A stretch of DNA of 64,000 bases from assembly GCA_963978895.1 (NCBI GenBank), contig OZ022239.1, positions 10,859,774-10,923,773 of the forward strand. Direction: 5' to 3'. The stretch is from Erpobdella octoculata (Eukaryota > Annelida > Clitellata > Hirudinida > Erpobdellidae). Shown here one piece after another: positions 1 to 10,357 of the stretch; position 1 is the first letter of the stretch; each line of letters starts with the position of its first letter. Under the pieces are notes generated by a model that was not told the DNA's origin, did not search any database, and was given only the letters and a program-made list of their open reading frames with translations. A program made the translations under genes and the position numbers.

Positions 1-276
1 TCTCAAAAAGTAAAGTATACATCGCAAGATATTGAAGCTGTTTCTGATAGCATGGCATAAAATGTATACATAGTGATTTTAATTTGCTCGAACCGGGTGG
101 GTCGGGTTTTCAAAAATAGATCCATGGACAACTCTCGCCATAACTTATTAAATATTTAATTTGCAAAATAATTGTTAACTCAAATATGTCTCTAAAACAC
201 GGGCACGCGCGTCACTTCAACATCGACATTGGTATGCTTTCGGGGGGAGGCCTGGCCCCCCCTGGCTGCACCCCTG
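1..276 (-). mobile_element. hAT-like element terminus, truncated by window edge
   Basis: About 190 bases here (roughly 96-276) are the reverse complement of 7216-7406 at about 80 percent similarity by eye. The outer end reads CTGGCTGCACCCCTG (262-276), whose complement CAGGGGTGCAGCCAG resembles a hAT-type terminal inverted repeat. The body runs leftward out of the window. hAT assignment is an inference from the terminus and from the hAT transposase near the other copy. Confidence 0.5.
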
Positions 277-955
277 CCTATAATAATTATAATAATGGTA
301 GAGACGGAAAACGTTCTATTTAATATCTGACAGCTCGATAAAAGTTAAAAAAACGTTATTATTGACGGGGTACCTATTTTCATTCCAGTTACCCTATAAT
401 TAGCAGCAGAGTCGGATTAAGGCACAGGCCAACTGGCTATGGCTTAGGGCCGAGCGACTCAGGGGCCCGCCCTACTCATAAATTTAAAAAAAATGTGTCA
501 ACTGCCTAAATAGTATAAAGTAACCAAACCAATGTTTTGGTCTTAAATCATTATTACAATTTCTTTCAAAACTTGTGGTTTAGCCACTACATATGGGTGA
601 GTCACAAAATTGGGGATACTGACTGGTGATGCATCTCCACTACTCAAACTGTACATTTTCCTCCAATGATTAAATACAGGGAAACTTAATTTATCGAACA
701 AAAAATTAAATTAAAATGATTTTTCAAATCAACAAAATTATAATTTTTATGAAAATGCTCATAGGACATACAAAATGAGTTAGACTCCGCGAGAAGTATG
801 CCCTATTGGAAAGTAACAATTAAATACAGTGTGAGAGTAAGTTCAGTTCATAGATATATATCATATGGTTCAGTTATTAGAAGCTATGGTGATAATATAT
901 CCAATAAAAAAAACTTAATTACATGGCAATAAATTGTAGAGTTGTATATTTAGTG
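277..955. other. Gene-free stretch with repeat-like segments
   Basis: No supported gene. Positions 405-475 (AGAGTCGGATTAAGGCACAG and the GGGCC-rich stretch after it) look like an old transposon end. 605-680 is a diverged direct copy of 7515-7590 (shared TTGGGGAT and GATGCATC blocks). Confidence 0.35.
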
Positions 956-1446
956 CTAAACTTTTGGAATTCTTTTTGAACTGTTGGAAGTCCTGTTCTC
1001 TAAATTTTGCTTGTAAGGAGTTCCAAATTCTTGGACCGAAGTATTTGATTGAAAACATGCTACGGGTCTACGAATTCTATCATTCATATAATGATTTCTT
1101 GATATGAGATTGTATTGGATGTTTGGAGCAATTGGAAAGAAGTTTAGAAATGTTTTAGGCAGCGTTTTATAGTGAAATTTGAACATAAATAATAGTGTCT
1201 GGTATATGCATATTTGATCAACATTTAGGATGGACTTTTTGTGATCAATAGTGATCATTATCAGACCCGAATGGAGAGGCTTTCTGCCGGTAAAGAATTC
1301 TGACAGCCCTTTTATGCATTATTTCTAGGGTAATTATTCTACTTCTGTAGTTTGTGCACCATATGAAGTTACAGTAGAATAGGTAAGGATATATCGAAAA
1401 GAAATAAAGTAGAAACAAAACATAAATGGGAGCAATCCTAGACATT
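956..1446 (-). pseudogene. Non-LTR retrotransposon reverse transcriptase, C-terminal remnant
   Basis: Two overlapping minus-strand reading frames read together like the C-terminal tail of a jockey/CR1-type ORF2 protein. The upper frame (1245-1445) has a YPYLFYCNFIW block and LEIMHKRAVRILYRQ. The lower frame (956-1258) continues with ILNVDQICIYQTLLFMFKFH and later NHYMNDRIRRP. This order (YGN/YCN-like motif, 'KRAVRI', 'LLFMFKFH', 'NxR') is typical of that family. The frame change at about 1250 and the missing catalytic RT domain make it a dead 5'-truncated copy. Clade is not resolved. Confidence 0.65.
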
Positions 1447-1770
1447 TTTTACAGAATACCAGTATTTCTACCCTCCAAGTTATTAATGCTCAACGGCGAA
1501 GTATCTGATTCGGATTCCGCTAATGCGATACTACTCAATTTAGTACGTGTCTCTAAATATCATAATGCGCTCATTTCAATATCTCCAGTTCTCCAGCATC
1601 CTGCATCTTTCTTTGTTGCGTTTAAAGTTTTTACTTTAAGTGACAGGGATAACGGGAAAACAGCTAGCTAGACGTACTGGTTGTCCTGGATCAATTGGTA
1701 TTCTGGACATGGTTCAGCTACTTAAAACCCAGTGAGTTCAAAAGCATAAAAAAGCAAATGCCAATAGAAA
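1447..1770. other. No gene recognised
   Basis: A plus-strand frame of 81 codons (1426-1671) is present but shows no recognisable domain and partly overlaps the retrotransposon remnant. I see nothing else. Confidence 0.3.
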
Positions 1771-2265
1771 CAAGTAAAGGAAAAAATGAGTTTTTCAACA
1801 CAAACTTTTATTTCAAATACACTCGATTAAGAAATACGAAATATATTCTAATTAAGTTTTTTTGTTTTTTTTAATTGAATCATGTATTGTCATCCAATAT
1901 AAAGCTATGCTGAAAGTTGCAGCTTCCTAACTAGTCAAAAAACTGGTTAAATTTTACTTTCAAGATTTGCGTACAGAGAAAGACACACACACAAACAGAG
2001 ATTGAAACTTGAATAAAAGTTTGTAACAAGTAAAGGAAAACGAGTTTTTCAACACAAACTTTTATTTCAAATACACTCGATTTAGAAATACGAAAGATGT
2101 TCAAATTAAGTTTTTTTTTGTTTTCTGTTTTTTTAATTGAATCATGTATTGTCATCCAATATAAAGCTATGCTAGCCAAAAAGCTGGTTAAATTTTACTT
2201 GCAAGATTTGCGTACAGAGAAAGACACACACACACAAACAGAGATTGTTGAATAAAAGTTTGTAA
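1771..2265. repeat. Tandem duplication, two ~250-bp copies
   Basis: Copy 1 (1771-2026) and copy 2 (2027-2265) start alike with CAAGTAAAGGAAAA and end with GAATAAAAGTTTGTAA. They differ mainly by a roughly 15-base segment (AAGTTGCAGCTTCCT) present only in copy 1. The end (CAAGATTT then ACAGAGAAAGACA, then AATAAAAG) resembles the ends of the dispersed repeat at 10873 and 28652, suggesting a related family. Confidence 0.75.
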
Positions 2266-2393
2266 AAAAAAAACACCCGAGGACATCGAAGCCTCAACTA
2301 GTCAGGTCATTCTTGAGTCAGATTTATCAACAAAGTTAAGCAATGTAGAAGAAAATAATAAACAAGATCAAGTTCAAGACCAAGGTTCATCTA

Positions 2394-2678
2394 ATGGTAG
2401 TGCATTGGAAAATGAAAAGAGCAAAATTTAACATTATGACTCCTGGACTTGCTTTAACACTGGACAGAACTATAATTTTTTCAAGGAATGCCATATTTGT
2501 TATCAGCAACTGTGGTGGGCCCTCAATCAACGAAAAGCCTAGGACAAAATTTCCGCCAGCCCACCGTCGAGACGGGACTGAATGTCTCAAGTTCAAAAGA
2601 AAGGATTTGATCCAGTCCTGTTCACAAAGTCATAATATTTATTTTTTAACATCAACAAAAATTTTATTAATTGAATAA
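2394..2678 (+). pseudogene. Possible transposon-derived coding fragment
   Basis: Open for 94 codons. The segment MTPGLALTLDRTIIFSRNAI resembles a motif common in repetitive invertebrate ORFs (a '...LDRTxxSxRxA' block) that I associate with transposon-encoded proteins. No catalytic domain is visible and flanking frames are broken. Assignment is weak. Confidence 0.3.
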
Positions 2679-2802
2679 GACAAAGCCACTGAACCACGGT
2701 ATCTAAAAATCTAAGATCAGAATTAGCTGCATCGGTGTCTTTGACCGTTTAATGGGACGGCAAACTAATGGAAGAATTAACTTCAAAAAAGCATTTAGAT
2801 TA

Positions 2803-3125
2803 TAGATCATCTTACAGTTCTAATTTTCAGAGTTGGTGCAAAGCAGCTGCTTGGAGTGGCAAAACTATCCTTAGGTCAGTTTTGGAACAGGAAAAACCTA
2901 AGCAGCTGATGTGATCAATTGCCTGGTAAAAGTAGAATGTCGAGAATTAAGTTGTAGCATTATGTTTTGACACAAAGTAAAAGATTTAACTTTACATGAG
3001 CTCATAGATCGTCTTACAGTTCTTATTTCCTGAGTTGGTGTAAATCATCTGCTTGGAGTGGCAAAGCTATCCTTTGGAAGAAGAAAAACCCAAGAAGTTG
3101 CCGTGATCAATTGCCTGGTTGTATT
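2803..3125. repeat. Direct duplication of ~125 bp
   Basis: 2803-2930 and 3004-3125 share blocks such as TTACAGTTCT, TGCTTGGAGTGGCAAA and GTGATCAATTGCCTGGT. They are diverged and separated by about 75 bases, so this is an old duplication within transposon debris. Confidence 0.6.
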
Positions 3126-3670
3126 TTGGCACAAAAATTAGTTGAACTTTGGGCTATCGTGGTTGTTCGTAAATCAAGCATCAAGCTCAGATATGAGATT
3201 GTCTACACATGAAAAAAGGATTGAGTAAAGTTAAAACATAAAAGATAGGTATATAATAAACTCTACGTAAAAAATGTCAAATTCTGGAAAACCATGGGGG
3301 CCTGCCCCATCTCCCCAACTTAAATACCTGATCTTGAAGAGTTGAAGGTCGATAGCGCCAGTGGGACTTGACCACCGAAGTTGCAATTACTTATTCTACG
3401 GAACAATGGGGTGTTATATGCAGCGATAGAGTGGGTATTACCGGATTAAAATAAATTCAAGAGCCATTTAGTGTGGTGGGAACATTATAAAAACAAACAA
3501 AAAAACCCAGAAAACTACCACGAGCTCTTCACTACCTGTTTTTCAAACGTATTACAATATAGCCTGTCATTAAACTCAAAAGAGCTACAAAATAACAAAA
3601 CCAGTGTCTTCGAGACTTCATAAGCTAAGAATGAAAAGTAAGAGATTATCTATTTTTAGATATTGTAATC
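3126..3670. other. No gene seen
   Basis: AT-rich sequence with one GC-rich block around 3290-3320 (CATGGGGGCCTGCCCCAT, a near palindrome) that looks like repeat debris. Confidence 0.3.

Positions 3671-3763
<93 letters not shown>
3671..3763. repeat. (ATT)n microsatellite
   Basis: About 31 uninterrupted ATT units. It produces long poly-isoleucine frames on both strands that are not genes. Confidence 0.95.
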
Positions 3764-3958
3764 GGCGCTTATATTTTGTTTGTCCACAACATTTTTGTTT
3801 AGCCACCTGTAGTACATCTCCTGCCTCATGTTGACAGCTTCTTCTGATGCATGCAAGCAGACCATCTTCTATAAGCTCTCTTCCTTTCTTTCTCTCTCGC
3901 ACGCATACTCCATGTGGGCTAGGGCTAGCCTCTTATTTTTTCAGCCGGTTTTATTTTT

Positions 3959-3959
3959 T

Positions 3960-4001
<42 letters not shown>

Positions 4002-4022
4002 AAAAGAGAGAGAGAGAGAGAG
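3959..4022. repeat. (GA)n microsatellite
   Basis: GAGA tract with two AAAG-type interruptions. Confidence 0.95.
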
Positions 4023-5043
4023 ATAATAGAAAAAGAATGAGAAAAGAAAAACGGGAAAAATCGGAATACCCCACAGAAAACTTCGGGTATTCCATAAAAT
4101 TGAGAATAAAATTGAATATTTCAAAACTAAAATTCAAAAAAGTTCTGAAGATAAGCTTTTTCCCAACAATATTTTTAGTTACTAAATATTGTGTTTTCAG
4201 CCATTTCCCTTCCATGCAGATTCAAGCTGAAAGTTTTAATAAGGTTTTAATCATAAAAAGCTAATAAAATCTTTCATGAAGAAGATAAATTAGTGAAATT
4301 ATTCTATACTATTCTAACAAACTATAACTAAGCTAATTACCTTAAATAAAACTGTTTTTTTATTTTAATGCTGCAACCCTGTCCACTGTCACTAAAAGTA
4401 ATTTGGAAACTGCATATTATTATTTTTAGAAATTTATCTTTTAGGAGGATGAGGTGCAGATTTTGTGAGGTCATATTTGAAAAGGGGGGTCTGACTTTTT
4501 TCGATGATGTGTGACAAGCAAAGGAGGGATTAAAAAACATCAAAAATCAAATCGTGTGTCCTTTAGATACTGAATTATTATTCGATTGGAGATACTTTTG
4601 CACAAAAACAACAAACTGCTTTTATGTTTCAATTTACAACTCATTGCACTAATAAGATAATAATTTCTAAAAAAAAAAAAAAACTATTCACAGAACAATA
4701 AAAAAATGATAATTTAATATTTAGAATAATTTAATATTTAGAAGTTTACTGAAAAAATATTATAATACAAAAAAAATAAATTCTATTACAAGAGAAATAA
4801 AGATGTATTGAATAAAGTTAAAGCAAGAAATACTTAAAAAAGAAATAAACATTTTTTTATTAGAATTTTTAATTTAATGAAAATATGGTCATAAGAAAGT
4901 AATTGGAAAAGAATACAACACGCCAACCATTCTTAAGCAGAAAAACAACTCTTCGACATTCTCAACACGTAGGCAGACAATGAAAAAATAATTGTTAAAA
5001 ATGCAAAAAAAACTAACGTTTAAACTAAAGCAGAAAATCAGTT
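4023..5043. other. AT-rich intergenic DNA downstream of RAB28
   Basis: No reading frame or repeat worth naming. It is probably the RAB28 3' flank. Confidence 0.4.
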
Positions 5044-5049
5044 TTTATT
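5044..5049 (-). terminator. Candidate RAB28 polyadenylation signal
   Basis: AATAAA on the minus strand, about 20 bases past the RAB28 stop codon. This would give a very short 3' UTR. Other A-rich candidates lie further down, so the true site is unproven. Confidence 0.35.
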
Positions 5050-5067
5050 TGCCTTAACCTAAATAAA

Positions 5068-5271
5068 TTAAGATAGGCAGCATGCAGAAGATGGTTTCGT
5101 TTGAGATTTCAAAATTTTGGGAATTTCTCCAGATTGTTGCTTCTTCAACTGGTCACCTGACCCAGTAACACTGACCTCTGCCCTCATAACAGGTACAACT
5201 TCATCCGCACCAATCTGGACATTCTTTACTTTTAAAATTGATGCAGCCAGTTTCTTAAAACATAAACTCAC
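5068..5271 (-). CDS. RAB28: RAB28 exon 6 (residues 165-231) with CaaX end
   Basis: Acceptor TTACAAACAG. VSLCFKKLAASIL aligns with the last helix of Rab28. A variable tail follows and the protein ends in SSACCLS, a prenylation box, then TAA. Confidence 0.92.
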   Translation of the reverse strand: MSLCFKKLAASILKVKNVQIGADEVVPVMRAEVSVTGSGDQLKKQQSGEIPKILKSQTKPSSACCLS

Positions 5272-6961
5272 CTGTTTGTAAAAAAAAGTATCAATAAAAT
5301 AAAACAGGGTTAGCAATTATGAGATATCAACTTTCTCTTCAACACATTAAAGCCATGCACAACCTCTGCATTGCATGCACAATGTTTGTATAAGCTAATA
5401 AGCTTATAAACTTCTTCATTCAGCTGCATAATTGTACAGTTTTAGTGTAGAAAGGAATGAAAATTTAAAAATGGCTGGCCATCAACACTTACAAATTCTC
5501 CAGTTTTAGCAGAGACATAAGTTTGAAGCAGTCCATGTTTGCAAGCAAATGACATGTGATCTTCATTTCTGATAGCTCTTGCAGGCTCCAAGTCAACTTG
5601 ATAACAAAACAAACCATATTTATTCTGCTTTCCAGAATAAAGAATAAGTTTTAACTATTAGATCTACTTTGTTATCCTAGTAGCTAACATTTGAAGGGAT
5701 ATGAGCCACAAATATTTACACAGTATAAGGAAACACTTTTAAAAAAGTAATATTACCATAACTGCAATTAACTTGTGTCATAAACTAACCAGATAATGTA
5801 AGTGAAAAAAATATGAAAAAGAAAGATTCATTGTAAAATTATGCCTGACTTTTATTTCCAACTAGAATAATTCGGGGAGGAGATACAGAAGGGTCAAGGA
5901 CATTGTGCATAGTATTCAGCCAATCAGGAAGACTCTTGAAACTATTGACATCCGTCACATCATACATCAACAAAACACCCTATAATTCAATTTCACTAAA
6001 TAATAATTCAGTAACTTTAAGCAATTTTCAATACTTGATGGCCAAAATTGTAGATGTTAAAAAAATCTATTTACATGACATCCATATAGATATTTGTCCA
6101 GCATTTTTCCATCCATTGATTTGCCACTCAAGTCCCATACTTGCAAAGCAACATGAAAGTCTTCTGAAAGATTAAAATACAATTTTTAAAACTTTTATTG
6201 CAATTCATTTAAAAATCTTTTGTGGTTTAGTCACTACTTCGAGGATTTTTCTTTTAGGAATGTGTTAAAACTGCTACACCTGCAAATGAGATTCTTTTCA
6301 TGAAAAAGTCAACCCCTAGAGTAGGCGAATAGGGCTCTTTGTAGATGTTCTGGCTATACTGAAGACTGAGTGAGGTCTAAATGGAAAATAATTGGCACAA
6401 AGTAAACAATTTTACAACAGAGCGGCAGACAAACAATCTATTTTGTGGAAGCATAAAAAACTGTCGTTGCTATTGTCCCGTGGAAATAATTGGTAAAATT
6501 GCTACTGAGCTGGCAGTCCCGCCGTATGTCTATCTAAAATTAAACCCTAATCCTTACCATAACCCCAACCCTACCCCTTTAGAAAATATATACATCTTTA
6601 TCAATTGATCAAAGAATCAATTGTTTTGGCAAAACCGCCGGCTCAGTAGCAATTTTACAGCTTATTGCCCCGGCTACCGGGACCTATTGCCTTGGTAATA
6701 GTTATAATTTTATAATATAACGTAAAAAACTGCTCAAGTTTTTGATATTGCTTTGTTATTATATTAAAAGCACCATGACATCATTTGCAATTATGTAGTA
6801 GAAGTGTAGTTAGAAATTAGACTGTCGATTTCAAGTTAGTTAACAGAATTCATCTTTGTCACTCTTTTTTGCGAATCAATAGTAATTACTTTGCCCGTTC
6901 TGCAATCCCCAAGTATGACAAATTTTAATTTTTCGTTTCTTTCGTCCTCACTGTCAGACAT
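5068..6961 (-). CDS. RAB28: RAB28-type small GTPase, complete, six coding exons
   Basis: Rab28 is a divergent, farnesylated Rab-like GTPase linked to cilia and endosomal/phagocytic trafficking. Exons: 6890-6961, 6280-6376, 6075-6163, 5850-5979, 5493-5596, 5068-5271. All introns are GT-AG and all joints keep frame (231 residues; human about 220). The start MSDSEDERNEKLKFVILGD matches the family N-terminus. Visible motifs: P-loop GDCRTGKT (18-25), switch-I Thr43 in SPTLG, switch II WDLSGKS (66-72), NKID (128-131), SAK (158-160), and a C-terminal CCLS CaaX box whose final Ser favours farnesylation. The oddity is Lys71 where the family has the catalytic Gln (WDxGGQ; Gln72 in human Rab28). The frame is otherwise intact, so it looks functional. 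A foldback MITE sits in intron 1. Confidence in identity is high; promoter and UTRs are not resolved. Confidence 0.93.
5493..5596 (-). CDS. RAB28: RAB28 exon 5 (residues 130-164)
   Basis: Acceptor TATCAAG. It completes NKIDLEP and carries the VSAKTGE motif. Donor GTAAGT, phase 0. Confidence 0.92.
5850..5979 (-). CDS. RAB28: RAB28 exon 4 (residues 87-129)
   Basis: Acceptor ATTATAG. It encodes GVLLMYDVTDVNSF through VGNK of the guanine-specificity motif. Donor GTCAGG, phase 1. Confidence 0.92.
6075..6163 (-). CDS. RAB28: RAB28 exon 3 (residues 57-86), switch II
   Basis: Acceptor CTTTCAG. It encodes QVWDLSGKSMDGKMLDKYLY. DxxG is intact (Asp67-Gly70) but the next residue is Lys71 instead of Gln. 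Donor GTAAAT, phase 0. Confidence 0.92.
6280..6376 (-). CDS. RAB28: RAB28 exon 2 (residues 25-56)
   Basis: Acceptor CATTTAG then ACC (Thr25 of the P-loop). It contains the switch-I threonine and GVDFFMKRI, which aligns to the family GLDFFLRRI. Donor GTGTAG, phase 1. Confidence 0.92.
6468..6690. mobile_element. Foldback MITE in RAB28 intron 1
   Basis: Inverted arms of about 50-55 bases. The left arm (6468-6523) contains TAAAATTGCTACTGAGC followed by a GGCAG block. The right arm (6627-6690) contains the complement GCTCAGTAGCAATTTTA. Both outer ends carry CTATTG-type and GGTCCCG/GTCCCG sequence. The centre is AT-rich and non-coding. No target duplication was identified. Confidence 0.65.
6890..6961 (-). 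CDS. RAB28: RAB28 exon 1 (residues 1-24)
   Basis: Begins at the ATG of MSDSEDER and ends inside the P-loop after Gly23-Lys24. The donor GTAATT follows directly, phase 0. Confidence 0.92.
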
Positions 6962-7215
6962 TTTCTTTAAATCATTATTTAATTAAACAATGCAATAACA
7001 ATTATCACGTATTGTATCGTCTACGATTATTTATTTCATCAGTGTTTATTATGGCAACGCGTTCGAGACAAGTTATTTATACTCAGTGAGAATTTAGTTG
7101 AAAATCACGATTCGTCGGTTTAATGTCACAAATTGAGTTGAATAATTTTTTAAACAATAAATTAAAAAACCATGGCACTAAAAGAATAGAGCAGGGTTTC
7201 TCAAACTGTGGGGTC
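6962..7215. promoter_or_regulatory. Presumed RAB28 upstream region
   Basis: Upstream of the RAB28 ATG and ending at a transposon terminus at 7216. No TATA box or clear initiator is recognised. It is called a promoter region only by position. Confidence 0.3.
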
Positions 7216-7600
7216 CAGGAGCGCAGCCAGTGGAGGAAGGGGGTGCCCGGGTCCCCCAAAAGCTTGCCAATGTTGAGATTGAAGTGACGCGTTTGCCCGT
7301 GTTTTCAAGACATATTTAAATTAACAATTATTTTTGCAAATTAAATATTTAATAAGTTATCAAAAATGTTAGTCCATGGGTCTATTTTTGAAAAACCGAC
7401 CCGCTAGAAAATCAGACCCGACCCAACCTATTTTTGTTTTTTTTGTGATCCGATCCATCTGTTTTTGACCAGACCCGACCCACTTAGGCTAGGACCCTAT
7501 TGCAGGCGTGGTCCTACTATTGGGGATGCTGGGGATGCATCCCCCCACCAGCCTCAGAGCTCAATTTTTTCCAATGAATAAATAAAGTTAAACGTACATC
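7216..7600 (+). mobile_element. hAT-like element 5' terminus
   Basis: Starts CAGGAGCGCAGCCAG and is homologous, in inverted orientation, to 96-276. The body faces right, toward the transposase remnant at 8693. 7515-7590 (TTGGGGATGCTGGGGATGCA) may be the start of a second nested element. Confidence 0.5.
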
Positions 7601-8289
7601 AAACAACCTCCTCCCCAAACACCAATTATCTAAATAGAAATCTGTGGACATCAGCAATGCGCAATTAATATCTCAGTACTATACCTAAGTAAGATATGCT
7701 TGACCAACCGAAGGCAATTATGTTCTGCCAACTAGCAGCTTATAAATGAAGATATCAAGCTAAGGCGATTCTCATTCGGTTTTCCGCTTTCTGGTTTTCT
7801 ATTCTTCGTTGATTGCTGGCGTTGTTAAAAAATTTTTAAAGAAAAATTGAGTTCGTGCGAGTTTAGAACACTAGTTTTTCCAATATAGCTTTATTAATCG
7901 AAAAGGAAAATACCCACTGTCTTCTGTGAAGTCTAAAGGTGGTAAAGTGCATAATTTGTTTTTCTAAAATCAATATTTCTTTTACTAATTCAACTGCACA
8001 AAATCTAATTATTGTGTTGAAGATGTCAAGCAAAAATCTTGAACTTCCAGCAAACAAATGGGCTGCCGTAAATTCATTAAGATTACGCCATTTTTTTAAA
8101 TTGCATCCACTGAGCATTGAGATTGCAAAAGTTCTAGCCAAACTTCAGACCCTGAAAAACAAGATTGTCATTTATCTACTCGTTCTATCGAATTTTCGAC
8201 AAACGAAAATAGGTACATTTGAATCGAACTTGACCAACAAAACTAACACTCTTTGTATATTGCATTTGCGTTTACTGAGGTTGAAGGGG
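7601..8289. other. No gene recognised
   Basis: A plus-strand frame of 121 codons (7939-8304) is open but resembles no family I know and has no intron signals that rescue it. Probably interior transposon sequence. Confidence 0.3.
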
Positions 8290-8465
8290 AGTGCATGCTC
8301 GTGACTCTATAGACATTAAACAAGTTAAAATTAGGCTAAAGACATATCTTTTTAATAAGTTTTTTGATTAGGGGATCTTGATGAACTGCGCGCCTTTGCA
8401 AAAGAATTGTTTTTTTTTTTATAAAGGCACGTTATAAATGTTATTTTGTACTGTATTTGTATAGA
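8290..8465 (+). mobile_element. LINE 3' end (CR1/RTE-like tail)
   Basis: The plus-strand frame reads SIDIKQVKIRLKTYLFNKFF then stop. This resembles the final residues of many invertebrate LINE ORF2 proteins (SIxSFKxxLKTHLFNKAF). A CGCGCCTTTGC...GGCACGTTATAAATGTTATTT 3' UTR follows, also typical. It is truncated upstream and nested among hAT sequence. Confidence 0.5.
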
Positions 8466-8599
8466 GATTGAATAGGAACATACACATTTTTTATGTTCAA
8501 AAACGCAATTTTCTTACAACACAATAATATAAGACTCCCAATCAACAATAAATTTATCATCCCCCCACCAGAAAATCCTGGGACTGCGCTTGCCCAATT

Positions 8600-8890
8600 G
8601 GCAGAGCGGTCACATACCGAAGTTGATGTTCTGCAACATCGTTAATATTATATCTACGCGCAGAAAAAGAAGATGCTGAAACTCTTCACCACTTGCCCCT
8701 TTCTTTCGCGACAGCCGAGAGATCCTTCTCAACTATGCCCAGACTCAAATCTTATCTACGTATCACAATGGAACAGACAAGGCTGAATGGGCTTGCCCAG
8801 ATGACTATCAATCGCAACCTTAACATTAATGAAGAAACCATCATTGACATTTTTTCTCAGAAAAAACGTCGGCTGAATTTCATATTGTAA
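8600..8890 (+). pseudogene. hAT transposase C-terminal dimerisation domain remnant
   Basis: Frame 8693-8890 encodes LSFATAERSFSTMPRLKSYL then RLNGLAQMTINRNL and ends near KKRRLNFIL. 'TAERSFSxxxRLKxYLR' followed by 'RLxGLAxxxIxR' is the hallmark hAT dimerisation region (ZMYM1-like subgroup). The N-terminal zinc finger and the catalytic core are absent or unreadable, so this is a dead fragment. Confidence 0.75.
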
Positions 8891-9117
8891 TTTACTGTTC
8901 TAAATTAAATGTCTTATGGTTTGTTATTACTAATTGCTGAAACTGTCGTTAAGCTTTGACTTTTTGCCACGGGTGACAGCATAGGAAGGGGTGACACAAT
9001 GCGAGCTCCAAAAAAATTTCATCCAGCTAAGGTGCGAAAATAATCAGAAAATAGAATTCATTTATCATATATTATTATGTAATTAGTAATTAGACGGCGC
9101 GGATTTAGCAACAGGCC

Positions 9118-9139
9118 GGGGGGGGGGGGGGGGGGGGGG
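9118..9139. repeat. Poly-G run
   Basis: 22 consecutive G. Could form quadruplex structures; its length is likely uncertain in any assembly. Confidence 0.9.
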
Positions 9140-9212
9140 TTCAGATTTCCTTCTTTCATCGTTGAAGAAAATCTGAACAGCAAATGCGACTTTTCCTTCA
9201 TTTCCTTCTTAT

Positions 9213-10040
9213 ATTTCTGGAGTGTTGTTCTACAAGAAGTAGACACAGCACAGAAGTACATGCAAAAACCAGGTATTACTCTGGACATGGTTGCAACAAA
9301 ACTAAGAGCTTTGAAGATCTTTTTGGAAGAGCAGCGTACAAAGGTTGTTGACAACGCCATCCAGCAGGCACTTGCGAAATGTGAAGAACTTGATATCTCT
9401 ACAGAGAAGAGAATCGTAAGAAAGAGAAGAATGCCAAGAGAAGAGGCAAAAGATGCTGGATTGTCATGGCAGCATGAGACCAGGAGAGCATTGTTAGAGT
9501 GTCTGGACTGTTTTTATATCGAGTTGGATACCAGAGAAAAGGCAATGAATAACATTTTGCTGACTTTTTGTGCCGTTCAGCCAGACCATATTATTTGTGC
9601 TAACGACGAAGAAATGCAGTTGTCTGTTGCCAAGCTCACAGCCGTGTTTGATGAGCTGTCTAAAGAAGACCTTTGTTTAGAAATTCCCCGTTTAAGGCGA
9701 CACCTACAAGCAGCCGAAATAAACTTAGAAGAAGCTACGCACTGGTCTGTACTGTGGTTCCTACAGTTTATCATCAAGTGGGACTTTGTTGAGTCATTGC
9801 CATATCTTACACTGACTCTAAGATTTTTTCTGACATTATGTGTTTCTGTGGCATCGTGTGAAAGAAGTTTCTCCAAAATGAAACTTATAAAGAATTATAA
9901 TACCTCCGTTCCACCATGAGCCCGTCGAGATTGTCGGATCTGGCTGTTTTGTCCATTGAAAACGAGCTTACGAGACAGAAAGATTTTGACGATGTCATTG
10001 ACCTGTTTGCCACAGTGAAAACAAGAAGATATTCATTCTA
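9213..10040 (+). pseudogene. hAT transposase (ZMYM1-like), frameshifted remnant
   Basis: The reading frame is open from about 9213 to 9919, upstream of the first ATG at 9260. It encodes FWSVVLQEVDTAQKYMQKPG, an arginine-rich linker, and the hAT end SVASCERSFSKMKLIKNY. A small insertion near 9898 shifts the frame. The homologous reading resumes in the next frame at about 9903 with LRSTMSPSRLSDLAVLSIEN and ends at a stop near 10039 (RRYSF). No start or N-terminal domain is preserved. The sequence differs clearly from the 8693 copy, so two hAT lineages are nested here. Confidence 0.8.
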
Positions 10041-10337
10041 GGACTATAGTGTCGAAGGACATTCTTTTGTATTGTGCATTGCCATTGCCATATTTTGTAC
10101 TTAGTTGTTCTGAAAGTAAACAGTTGCATCTAAAATATTTTGGATTTGAACCATTTGGATAATGTCTTGTAGTTGGTTCGAACATGTAAGCAGTAACGTT
10201 TCGGACAGTAGAATAAAATACTAAGTAGACTAGTAGAGGTAGAGCATGTATAATAATTTAACTTCAGCTAACCATTCAGAATAGGTTGATGGGGGGCTCA
10301 TTGGGGTGACATTTCAGCGGACCTCCCCGTGTGACGT

Positions 10338-10357
10338 TCACTCTAGCTACGCCACTG
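10338..10357. mobile_element. hAT-type right terminus
   Basis: TCTAGCTACGCCACTG ends at 10357. Its complement CAGTGGCGTAGCTAGA is a very common hAT-style terminus. It probably bounds the 9213-10040 element. A matching left end was not found. Confidence 0.5.

Noticed and set aside
7939..8304. 121-codon plus-strand ORF
   Set aside because: No recognisable domain; lies among transposon remnants and ends in a LINE 3' tail.
9577..9876. Minus-strand 99-codon ORF
   Set aside because: Antisense shadow of the hAT transposase remnant.
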